NCBI GenBank assembly: GCA_033296885.1
Contig: MU863892.1
Span: forward strand, 1-64,000
Origin: Triangularia verruculosa
Lineage: Eukaryota; Ascomycota; Sordariomycetes; Sordariales; Podosporaceae
Reading direction: 5' to 3'
DNA: 64,000 nt
A program made the position numbers and the translations under genes. Positions 46,437-56,522 of the stretch are shown piece after piece (position 1 is the stretch's first letter; the number at the start of each line of letters is the position of its first letter). The notes beneath the pieces were generated by a model that was not told the DNA's origin, made no database searches, and saw nothing but the letters and a program-made list of their open reading frames with translations.

Positions 46437-47147
46437 AGCAATTGTATTTATTCCAGCTATTAAGGTAGTTTACATCTTGCCACACCTGGCCGGGATGTAG
46501 GACCTTCCCGCTCTCGCTTCCCCTTTGCGCGCATATCCCAAAGACGTCTCATGAGGCAAGAGGACGTCGGGCCATCAAGGTTGGTGGTGACAAAGGGGTC
46601 ATGAAAATGGCCATCAAGGTCAGGAAGCAGGGTTGTGTGAGAGGCGACCCGTGCCAGAAATCTGGGGATGTGACCCAGGGTTGGATCCCATCTGACCAAT
46701 GGGAGCACCAAAGATGACAGCTTGGCCTGCTTGGCAGCCTGTTTTGGAAGAGGGTGCCCCACCATGATCCGCAACGCTGCGACACTCGGGAATCCGGCCG
46801 CGCGACAGAAGGGACGCGGTCGATTGAGCATGTTTGCGCGGGTTGGACACCAAAGGAACAGGGACACCGTTTACAACACTCACCCATCAACGAAAGACTG
46901 TCGCCGCTGTCAATACCGCATTGTCGGCATCTCCACCGGCCACATCATTGACCCAATCGAACAAGAAGATCCGATCTGCCGAGGGGTGCGTTGAGCACGT
47001 TTCACATCCGGGGAGCTTTCATTCGCGGACACGGCTGGGGACCTTGATAGCTGGGCCATCATGGTCAACTTTGACAATATCTTGAAGTATCTCGCCGTGC
47101 AGGCGCCTTTGAGGGCGTTTTCCGGCGAGGAGTTCAACGTTACCAAG
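46437..47147. other. Intergenic region, promoter side of the superoxide dismutase
   Basis: About 700 bp between divergent genes. Minus-strand frames at 46460-46890 overlap in three phases and lack domains. An in-frame ATG at 47061 could extend the dismutase N-terminus by 29 residues. Confidence 0.45.
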
Positions 47148-47887
47148 ATGGCGGTTCAAGAGTACACGCTGCCGGCCCTGCCGTATGCTTACAATGTGAG
47201 TCCGCATCGTTCGTGTTGGTGAGGTTACTGGTCTGACCGGTGGTGATGCGATAGGCATTGGAACCGCACATTTCAGCCCAGATCATGGAGCTGCACCACA
47301 GCAAGCACCACCAAGCATATGTGACAAACTTGAACAACGCTGTCAAGTTGCACGTTGCCGCCCTTGGGGCAGGGGACATCGCCAGCCAGATCGAGATGCA
47401 GCAGGTCATCAAGTTCAACGGCGGTGGCCACATCAACCACTCGCTCTTCTGGAAGAACCTTGCCCCCGTCGACAGCGAAGAGACGAAGCCTGAGTCTGCC
47501 AAGGAACTGGTTGCTGCTGTTGAGAAGACTTGGGGCAGCCTGGACGACTTCAAGAAGGCTTTCTCTGCTGCCCTGCTTGGGATTCAGGGAAGTGGCTGGG
47601 GTTGGCTGGTCAAGGATAGTGCGAATGCGCTGCGGATCGTGACGACCAAGGACCAAGACCCGGTGGTTGGACGGGATGTTCCCGTGTTTGGTGTTGACAT
47701 GTGGGAGCATGCGTACTATCTTCAGGTAAGTTTTCCCGAGCTCTTTGTTTTGCCGTCTCTGAAAGCTAACATGCGGTCCTAGTATCTCAACGGAAAGGCT
47801 GCGTACGTCGAGAATATTTGGAACATCATCAACTGGAAGACAGCCGAGGAGCGCTTCTTGGGCACCAGCGAGGCTCCGACCTTGTAA
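47148..47887 (+). CDS. Mn/Fe superoxide dismutase
   Basis: Three exons: 47148-47195, 47255-47725, 47783-47887; 207 aa from the second in-frame ATG (MAVQEYTLPALPYAYN). This matches the usual start of cytosolic fungal Mn-SODs. The upstream ATG at 47061 would give 236 aa with an N-terminus that is not clearly a mitochondrial presequence. Metal and family motifs are LEPHISAQIMELHHSKHH, GGGHINHSLFW, GSGWGWLV and the signature DMWEHAYYLQ with Asp-x-Trp-Glu-His. It converts superoxide to hydrogen peroxide and oxygen. Location (cytosol or mitochondrion) depends on the start used. Length and exon order are normal, and no defect is seen. Confidence 0.92.
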
Positions 47888-49899
47888 CGTTTCCTCCTAG
47901 GTATTTTGTTGGATATTCTTTTTTCAGCGGTCGTCCAAATATGACATCAAGACATTCTCAGTCCATCTTTCTCGTTCTTTCAAGACATCTAGGCCTACGG
48001 GTTTGTGCATCCGTCATTTTCGTGCCCAGGATAATCCCTTTACGTTCGGTCTCACATTTCAGATCCCTCTCACTCTCAGCAGCTTTCTCGCCGAGACCTC
48101 GAGTTCTCGAGCCATCCATCACTCTCGAGCGTCCCTGGACCCTCAATGTTCCGCACCAAAAGTGCACAAAATAGACGCGCGAGACTTTTCCTGCTACCGA
48201 AATAGCAGGTCAGGCATCTCGGAATTCAGGAGTCTTACTACTATCGCCCTATTCTCCGGTCGGGATGGATGATGGACAGGTCCGATGCTCGTCCCTCACG
48301 CTTCCGATCCCGGGTCTCCTCTCTCCTGGTCACCGCTTCAATACTTCAATGCACAAGCCCGTCCTCGACAGCGACTTCATCTATCTGACGTGCATCTCAT
48401 TTGCTTGGAAACACGCCGCCAGCCACGCCGGGTCGCGGATCACCGATCTCTACGCATGACAGGTAACGTGCACGGCAGATGTCGTCAACATGCAAGATCT
48501 GGTGGTCCCATCCAACGCCGGTATTGCAAGCCCGCCGGTTCTGCCGATGAAAAAAGTCCAGTTATTCGGCTGTACTCCCTGGAAGTTAGCCCTGGAAGCC
48601 ACCTCGTCCGTCTGTGATGGGGAAGCACGGAATTCGTGTTGCCTTGGGCCGCGGCCACCTGCATGTCAGCCGCTGCAGGAACGAGGAGAATGAGAGTCAT
48701 GAACAATACGAGTCCCCTTTCCACAACCGAAGCTGTCTCTGTTTGACTCAGCTAATACCGGTGTTCACAGTGCCACCCGCCATGCTATTTTTCCATTGCT
48801 CGTGGCAGACATGCGGGTGTATTTTTTCCCACGTGGACGTTGTTGGTGCCTGTGGACTTCTAGCTGACATTCTTTGCAGTCGTCATTTTGAACACAAGAT
48901 GGGGCAGAGATTCTCCTCCCATATCGCGATAGATAGCAAAGTCGGGCGTGCAGCGGCAGGCTACATCCAATCTCGACACCACATATCCCCTCATGCGCGT
49001 CGACTGTGGCTGTCCCTGACATCTGCCAGCTAACGAGACAATTGACAAGCATACCATGTATCAAGAGATCCATTTCATCGCCAGCGACGAACTGCTTGTT
49101 TAGATCCGAGACCCTTTCGTCAGGCCTGTGCGATTTACTCTGAGACCAGGAACAAGTAATCGTTTCCAACCACCGTTCCTCAGCATAAACCGAGTGTCGA
49201 CCTGTGGCATGTACAACCAACGAAAAACCCTACTCGTTCTGTTACAGCCATCCTAACGTTGAAGAATCCTTTCGGCTATCTTGCATTCCCTCCCGGTGCA
49301 GTGCCCACGCCACCGGCAGTCTGCGGCCGTGAAAAGCATCGGCACGGTGCAGCTGCATGCAAACGAAGTCATCGACAGCTGAATGGCTCGCTTACAATTC
49401 ATTCGCTGGGGTTCCCCGGGTCTTTGTCTGGTCTTTTCCTTTTCGAGGCTGTTTTAATGTCACACAAGCCCGCCTTCCGACGTCCTTTCCTTGGCGAGAT
49501 CGGTTTGCTTTGGCAACGGTTGAGGGTGGCGCTCCCGTGGAAACACTCTCGACACTCCAGGTGTGTCCTTTTCATACCGGGCGGATCAATACATCAAGCC
49601 ACATCGGTCTGGCTCCTTCCTCAAATGAGTGCAAACACGATGTTTGGTGACATCTTGCGTGGACCGGGGGTGTTGCCATGATGAAGGACAAACTCGGCCG
49701 GTGACGGGGGCACAGCTTAGGTATACCAAACAGGGGGATGGGAAACGAAACAAGTTGTCGACTCTGCAACGATATAAGAAGGTCGTGAGGGTAGTTTTTG
49801 AACTGCTGCTTTTCTTCTTCAGCCAACAGGTCTCTTCTCAACCTCCATCCAGAGGTGTCAGCACGCTCTTTTAGCACACGATCAGGCTCTACCGCCGCC
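47888..49899. other. Large intergenic region
   Basis: About 2 kb without a supported gene. Many short frames on both strands overlap and have no domains. Composition is normal, without RIP. The 3' end contains the promoter of the Ser/Thr-rich secreted protein; ACCGCCGCCATG at 49891 is a good start context. Confidence 0.5.
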
Positions 49900-52174
49900 A
49901 TGTTGGGAGGCATTCACTCGTTGGCTCTGTTGAGTCTTGGGTAAGACGGTGATTCCTACTTGAAGTCTGCCCAGTTTCTGACCTTCGCTAGCCATGCCGT
50001 TGCTTTAGCGCAAATTCCTGTTGACCGCGGACATGTTGTCCACCCAGAGCCCACGGAGACCGTCACAGAAACAGTGACCATCCGTGTAGGTTCATGCAAC
50101 CCTACCTATGCCACGACCACGGTCACGGTCTATGGCAGTTGCTCTTCCTCCAAAGCTGCCGCTGGCACGACGACATGCACCCTAGGGCATAGCGTCTCGA
50201 ACCTCCCCGGGGGCTCTTCTCTATCGTCGACCAGATGGCTCAACCACACTTCAGCATCCATCTCTGCCACTGGCATCGTCGACCCTACTGGCGGGACTGT
50301 CCCCACAGGAGGCACATCGATACTCCCCTCGTATGCGAACTCGACATACGCTTGGAGCAGCCGCACCAGCCCTACCATCAGCGGTACGGCTCCTTGGGGC
50401 ACCGGGTCCAGCGCGCCTCTTTTCACAGCCACGCCGACCGGTCGTTGGAATACCACTGCTCCCGTCGTGCCCTCCGGAGCCAGCACGGCGCCTATGGAGA
50501 CGTTCCCTTCCATCTCGGATGACGTGACATCAACATTTGCTGCAAGCGTCTCCTCGGGCCCCGCTGGTACTAGCACGGAAGGCGCCGACCCTATTGATAC
50601 CACCTCTTTCTCAGCGACCAACTTGCCCGCAACTTCGGAAGTGGACTCGACAAGCTTTGTGACTCTTACCTTCACTTCATCGGTCTTTACCACGGTCAAG
50701 GCACCCACCTCTTCTCGCTGGATTCCCTGGCCAACAGGCACAGGTGGGACCGGATATCCCTACCCGCAGCCTAGTGGAACTGGCATCTGGCACAACCATA
50801 CCTCTGGGGGTCCGTCTTCGTACCAGCCAAGCTTGACGTACCAGACAACATCTTCTGGTAAGCATCTTGACGCGAGATCCATAGTGACATGATGCTGACT
50901 TGGCTGTAGTTCCAACAGACTCTGAGACTGAAACCTACGAGCCAACGTACACGTCACCCACCACCGTTAGCCAAGTGACCGTTTCCTCCATCTCCTTGTC
51001 CTCGGGTTTCTCCGCTCCTGCTTCATGGAGCGTGAGCACCGTCCCAGCCTCTTCCGGTGCTGGGACAAGCACCTATGATCCCATCTCTGGGACGGAGTCT
51101 GGCCTCCCCTCAACATCTGTGACCGGTCTGCCCAACACTTCCTTGACAGTGTCGCCTACTGCTTCATCAGTGGAATCTCTCGCCACGACCTCAACAAACG
51201 ACCCCGTGCTTTCCTCGTCTTCTAGTCTTCCTGTTAATGGCCCCACCCTGCCAACGACGAGGACCTACATTGAGTCCACAGCTTCGGAAGCAACGATCCT
51301 GACCACGGGGTCGGTAGACCCTATCCTCTCCTTCACTTCGACGCTCTCTTCTGCCGTCACCTCTCGGCCCGCTTTCGTCAACACCACTACAACGACAAAT
51401 GCCGACACTGCCGTTCCAACTTCAAGCACCAGCAGCAGGGCCGTGTACGGCAGCTACACTTTCTCTTTCCCTTCAAGCTTGAACCACTCGTCCACTGCCA
51501 CGAGCATTATCCTGACCGGAACGGCCAGTGTTGAACCCACTGGTTTGACCTCTTCCACTTATACGACCGGAAGTGTCGATCCCAGTGGAGCTTCTTCGTC
51601 CTCCTACACTATCTCCTCTGCTCCGTGGTCCGAGACTGGAAGCGTCGATCCCACCGGGGCATCCTCATCTTCATACACCACCACCTCATCTCTCTCCGAG
51701 ACAGCAATCGTTGAGCCCACTGCCTCTTACACCACGACTTCTGCTCCTCTGTCAGAGACTGGAAGTGTTGACCCCACTGCGTCATACACCACCTCGTCCG
51801 TTGCATTCTCTGAGACAGGAAGCGTTGATCCGGTGCTTACCACGTCGGCTTCTACCACTCTGACAGTCGACCCAACCTCATCCCACCACTACGCAAACAC
51901 GACAACGCCAGTCACTGAGACAGCCAGCGCTGACCCAACTGGTGTCACCTCTGAGTCAGGCGCAGCTCACCCAACCACCTTCTGGACTCGCACCGCCAGC
52001 ACCACCGCCACTGCTACTTCTGACGAGCCCACTGAGACGCCCGAACCTGGGTATGGATATGGCGGCGGGTATGGGTACGGGTACTGGAACCGGTACGGAG
52101 CTGCGAGGTGGGGAAGGGGGAAGGCTGCTGCTCAGGGGCAGGGCGGACATCACGGACATGGGGGTAGGGAGTAA
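49900..52174 (+). CDS. Secreted Ser/Thr-rich mucin-like cell-surface protein
   Basis: Three exons: 49900-49940, 49992-50857, 50910-52174; 723 aa. The first exon supplies a signal peptide (MLGGIHSLALLSLGHAVALA) that a single-exon reading from about 49960 lacks, and that frame has no ATG there. The mature protein is mostly Ser, Thr, Pro and Val with Asn-x-Ser/Thr sites, so heavy O- and N-glycosylation is expected. It starts with ETVTETVTI-type motifs seen in fungal wall proteins. The last third holds imperfect repeats around ETGSVDPTGASSSSYTT. The C-terminus is Gly/Tyr-rich (GYGYGGGYGYGYW), then basic and His-rich. No GPI-attachment sequence is evident. Adhesin or wall protein is inference. Confidence 0.72.
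51520..51850 (+). repeat. Degenerate coding repeats in the mucin-like protein
   Basis: About five to six copies of a 50-75 nt unit encode [T/E]GSVDPTGASSSSYTT[S]-like peptides, with GSVDP most constant. Unit length varies, so copies probably arose by slippage and unequal exchange. Confidence 0.6.
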
Positions 52175-52913
52175 GTGACTTGTGGAGGATGTAATGGTGT
52201 GGAAGATGGAGAGAAAATGAACTACTGGCCAGGGTGCTGGGATGTGGAGGGGGGTAATTAGGAAAAGATTGATTTGTTTAGATTACCATTCTTGGAGATA
52301 TTTTGAGTGTCACTGAAATTGAGGATGATATTACTACGCTCTGGAGGCAGAAAGGTGACTCTAAACCTCTCGTGGTATTTACTGTTTACTTGGGGGTTAG
52401 CTCGGTTTGTTCTGTGGATTGCATTATGTTTGCTGTAAGCGAAGGGTGATGAATGACCAACACTCGTTCATCCGATTGCTGGGTTGGATCCTGGCTTGGA
52501 TACGCTTGACACACTTTACCCAGTCACAACTGACTCACCCTGGTGTACTTTGTTCATATAAAGCTTGCCCTCAGACCTCAGGGTACACCTCGTTATGTCT
52601 TATCTTATATGCATTTTCTAGAAGAACCTGGGGATTTCTTCACAGATATCGTGTTGGACTTCCCGACGTTTCTTTTTGAGCGCTGGTCTTGGAGTTGCTC
52701 CGGGAGCAACTGACAGTCTGGAGCAATCCCGGCATCATGAGCGTTGATCCACATGCAAGAAACACCGCGATAAGACAATCGGACCGGTGTATATAAATCA
52801 CAAACTGCTCATAATCATAAATATATCTTTCCAACTACTTAACTTCAACCCTTCTTCTCACCGCATTCACTTCAAACCCACCACCTCTCACCAGGCTCGC
52901 CACCTTCAACCCA
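52175..52913. other. Intergenic region with a TATA box at 52790
   Basis: About 740 bp. TATATAAA at 52790-52797 is followed by a CT-rich leader and an ATG at 52914, a classic promoter layout for the broken gene downstream. No other gene is seen. Confidence 0.5.
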
Positions 52914-53702
52914 ATGCCTCCCTCTACAACCTCTTGTCATTACTCCCCTGGCGCGGACACATACTTCCAGTGTCTCGAGTCAGCTGGCTTTTGATGGCGG
53001 CAATGCAAAGACTGCAAGCTGACCTCAACACTTCGAGCATATTAAACCCCCGGTTTATAATGCGGCACTTGATAAATGGTCCTTTGTCAGCGATACTGAT
53101 CTGCGGGCGGCCGACAAGCACCGTAAGGAATGCCCGGTTTTCAATGCTCAAGGCTGGAAATGTTCTCGATGCAATCAAGAGTTTGCCCACATTCAAAGAG
53201 ATCCGGCCTTGGACGATAAAAAAAAGAGGGAGCATGACCGCCAATGCCAGGTTTCTAAAGGGTTGAGGCAACCTGGGAAGTTCGACCTCGAGTTCAAAGA
53301 CCGTCATAAGAGAAAGGACTGTCTGAGGACCGTAAAGGAAACCTGTTGCGAATCTTGGGAAGAGGTTAAAGCAAAAACCACGAAGAATGATCGCGATGGT
53401 GGCCGCGAAAAAGCAACACGGCCAGACCTGTCGTCCCAGCAAGCCGCCTGAGGAGGAACAGCCGCCGACCATGCAGACCCCTCTCTATGCCGGTTCCAGC
53501 TCCGGTTGCTCCGACTCGGCGCCTCTCAACGGTTTCATCCTGCCGTCCCAGCAAGCCGTCTGACGAGGAACAGCTGCCGACCATGCAGACACCTCCTACC
53601 AACCAGCCACTGTTACGGGTCCGCCGTATTCACCTAGGGGCCACTTTCCAAGGCAACCAGTCCTCACAGGTTGCTCCTGAAGACCCAATACCTTTGAATT
53701 GA
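52914..53702 (+). pseudogene. Broken two-finger C2HC-like zinc-finger gene
   Basis: From the ATG at 52914 the frame runs MPPSTTSCHYSPG up to a TGA at about 52993, where an Arg codon would fit, just before WRQCKDCKL. A second frame then carries HIKPPVYNAALDKWSF, KHRKEC, GWKCSRCNQEFAHI and KKREHDRQC, so one frame change lies near 53020-53040. Two similar units, each W-x-C-x2-C then F-x-H-I then a basic helix ending in Cys, suggest a duplicated finger. The tail is Pro/Ser-rich with tandem repeats, and the frame shifts again near 53450. I do not recognise the family. A normal promoter and leader are present, so loss is probably recent. An intron at one lesion cannot be excluded. Confidence 0.45.
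53429..53595 (+). repeat. Two copies of a ~57-bp direct repeat, 110 bp apart
   Basis: CCCAGCAAGCCGCCTGAGGA at about 53436 and CCCAGCAAGCCGTCTGACGA at about 53546 start two copies that both continue through GAGGAACAG and ACCATGCAGAC. They encode PSKPxEEEQxPTMQTP-like peptides in one frame. Confidence 0.6.
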
Positions 53703-53989
53703 TTGCCAGTGGTTTTGATAAGTTTTTTGGTTTTGTTTTGTTCTATTCATCACTTTCTTCACCACTTTCTTTTGCGTGCCTTCTGTACCACAAATACCCC
53801 TATATCGCCGACGATACCAGTGAGAGTCTTGCAGCTTCCGAAACGGAAAACTCGCCAGGTCCATGGCATCCCGCGCATGATCAGAGGAATCTATAATCAG
53901 TGGAAATAGTGACAGTCATAGCTCTGTGTTTAAGTCCTGCTACCTTGGTGGTAGAAGCATACCTTTTGGCATTTACAATAGTTTGAGTC

Positions 53990-54195
53990 GGCGATGCATG
54001 AACCAAAAGGCTGGCGAAATCCAGGATTCTGATGGCCGCACCCTACGCCGGTGTAGGACCCAAGGACTTTGCGAAGTCCAAGTTTGTGGGATTCACCCAA
54101 GGCTTTAATGAGATTCTTGATGCATTGGACACAGGTATCCGGTCCAGGTGCACCGGGATACTCGTGAGATTTCAAGGTGGCGCTGGTTTGCGACT
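53990..54195 (-). pseudogene. Possible first-exon fragment of the Cys-containing family
   Basis: On the minus strand the segment APGPDTCVQCIKNLIKAL and later GSCIADSNYCKCQKVC resembles the first exon of the gene at 54504 (ARAPGPDACLPCLESF) and of the copy at 59893 (PPGPDTCLKCLRIF). It lies head to head with the 54504 gene. No exon 2 or 3 is seen beside it. The match is short, so this is a tentative fragment. Confidence 0.3.
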
Positions 54196-54503
54196 TTATG
54201 GCGAGATGAAAGGCCGGAGAATTGCGGTTGGGAAGGTGGGGAGAGGAGGAGATTTCTATGGCCGAAAAAGTTCGAAGAGAGGATCGCAAATTTGGTCGCC
54301 GAGTGCGCTGGTGAAGGTACCTCTTGATAGTGGTGCTGGGCCCCGGTCTGTGCCTTCGCTGACACTCGGAACCCGGCCCCACATCTCGGCCTAACGCCGA
54401 GGGGGTGCCCGGGGGTGCGCCCGCAGGCCCGGACCCGCGCCCGGCAACCTCCAACAACTTGCGTTCTTCGATCCCATTCACAGCTGTTACGACTCCAGCC
54501 ACG

Positions 54504-55532
54504 ATGAAGTCACCATCCACCATCGTCTGCGCGCGCGCGCCCGGCCCGGACGCGTGCCTCCCTTGCCTCGAGTCCTTTCGTCTGGCCGAAGATGAGGCCA
54601 CCTGCGTCGAGGAGTTGTTTTCGGGGGAGAAGGCTTGCCGACGGGAGTACCCACACCCGTCGGGGCTTAATCTTCTCTGGAAGGACTGCTTGACGCCGGC
54701 GTGTGTGACCTCGAGAGAGGGGTGTCTGCCCGTAAGTTGATTCCACTGACTAGGTACCTAACTCTGATTTTTTCTATGAAGATATGGTCTTTCTAACTAA
54801 AGTTCTTAAATTCAGATCCCCGCCATCATGCGCGGCGACGCGCTCGACCTCCAAGACCTCATAAGGTTTACTGTTTGCGCGGTGGAGTGGATTGTACTCT
54901 GCCCAGAAACTGAGCCCGATGATGAAACCGTGGTCGCTAGCCTGCGAAAAGAGCTAGTTCATCTTGTTGCCGTACGTATCTATCCTTCATTCAGTTGTTA
55001 ATCGGCAGTATTTGTTCGGTCCTCAAGCAACGCTTGGTATTAATCACTTGGGTGCACAAAGGTCTAAACTTGCTACCCCTGCTTTTCACAAGTTACCTAT
55101 GCGAACGCCTGGCATGTTTCTTTCATAATACTCGCCAGCTATTAGGATCTTATCGCAAAGTTCACCCAAGCGGCGCGTTTTACAAGGATGGATCCAGATC
55201 ATGACAAAAATGATCTGATCCACAATCGCCAGACGCTTGCGGCCGCCCAAAATCCGCTCCCGGCCCAAGAGGATATCGAAGTCGACGTTTTTGTGGCCAT
55301 CAAAAAGCGGCAAGAACTGCGTCTCCTCCCCCAGGATAGTGGGTACCCCTGCTGGCTCGTTGCCAAGCGGGATTTCTGCGTGCGCGCGCGCCTGTTTCTT
55401 TGCCGGCCAGAGATTGTTTCTGGTTTTGAGCTTATTGTCGACGTCCCAATTTTATCTGGGGAATCCCATGAAGACAACGTTAAAGAATTTCTGAGGGAAT
55501 ATTTCCCGCTGAAGGAGATCTGGATTGAATAA
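54504..55532 (+). CDS. Unrecognised Cys-containing protein, intact family member
   Basis: Three exons: 54504-54731, 54816-54971, 55146-55532; 256 aa, all in phase. Start at MKSPSTIVC. Family unknown to me. The N-terminal part has Cys pairs (PDACLPCLESF, CVEELFSGEKAC). The middle carries MRGDALDLQDLIRFTVCAVEWI, followed by ELVHLVA and DLIAKF at the exon 2/3 join. The C-terminal part includes IKKRQELRLLPQDSGYP and WLVAKRDFCVRARLF. A second copy at 59893-60844 has the same three-exon plan and shares MRGDAYDLQDLIKF, the exon join VA/DLI and ELRLLPGEDGF. Conserved splice positions and motifs show a real gene family. No signal peptide or membrane segment is seen. Confidence 0.65.
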
Positions 55533-56522
55533 GGCTCGGTAAAAGGGAAAGAAAGGGATTTGCGGAAATGTGCAATGATACATACCATCAAATGGATAAG
55601 ATACTTGCGGCACATAAGTCACCGGTATTTACAATAGATTGTGCGGGTAGGTAGATAATGAAGGAACTTACAAAGGACCAACAACTCTTAAAGTACCTAG
55701 GTACCGCCTGTGATTTGCCGGAATCTTTCACCTCCACTCAATGCCCAACTTTGGGTGAAATCCCACTCTTGTCATTGTCTTGTCCGTTGCTATTCCGCTA
55801 ACGAAGGTAAGGTATCTAAGCTTTTTTATAGCACCTTAAGTCCAAACAGCCGGAAAATGCCTCCCTAGCAGCCTATTAACTCTTTCGTCCCAAGTAGCCG
55901 CAGAATCCTGAGAAGCATGGTCGATAACTATACGATTCTTGACTTTTGTACCGTAAAGAAGCTGACGGATAGGTACCCTTACGAAAAGCCCACTTAGCTC
56001 CGCGTTAGTAAACGGAACTGGTATTCTGAACGGGCAAGTAGGCGCAGCTCCTGATGTCTCTCCGAAGGTACCTTAAGGTATGTTACTATTTAATCTCTCA
56101 GCGTGGTACCTTAGTTCAAGGCACCAATGCGCAAATATATTTTGATTTAAATCCAGATGTTCATCAATTGTAAATAGAAAAAGTGTTGCACTACCGACCT
56201 ATAGATGCCTGGAACTGCCTATCCCTGCTTTTCTGGCTCCATTATAATTGTATTTTAAACCTCTTGGATATCTCGTCCGTCTCCCAGGGGTATCTCAAAT
56301 GCCAATCGCCGGAACGAGCTCCTTTTTAAAAAAAAACCATCCACTGTTTCCTGACGGGTATCTCGAGGGGTGAAGCACTGAAGCGAAACAGCACCATGCT
56401 CCTCAATATCTCCACGGCAAAGAGACTTACGAATACTCTCCCACAGAGTTTGGAATAGTACCCTAGTATTTAATAGTGCTCCTACAAACCTTGCCTCATA
56501 TCTGTGATACCTGTACCACAAC
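55533..56522. other. Intergenic region
   Basis: About 1 kb between the Cys-containing gene and the 3' end of the amidase gene. Somewhat AT-richer than average near 55800-56200, without clear RIP. No gene is supported. Confidence 0.45.

Noticed and set aside
52924..53472. 182-codon minus-strand frame with hydrophobic stretches
   Set aside because: It lies opposite the zinc-finger-like segments, which have a promoter, leader and Cys/His pattern on the plus strand.
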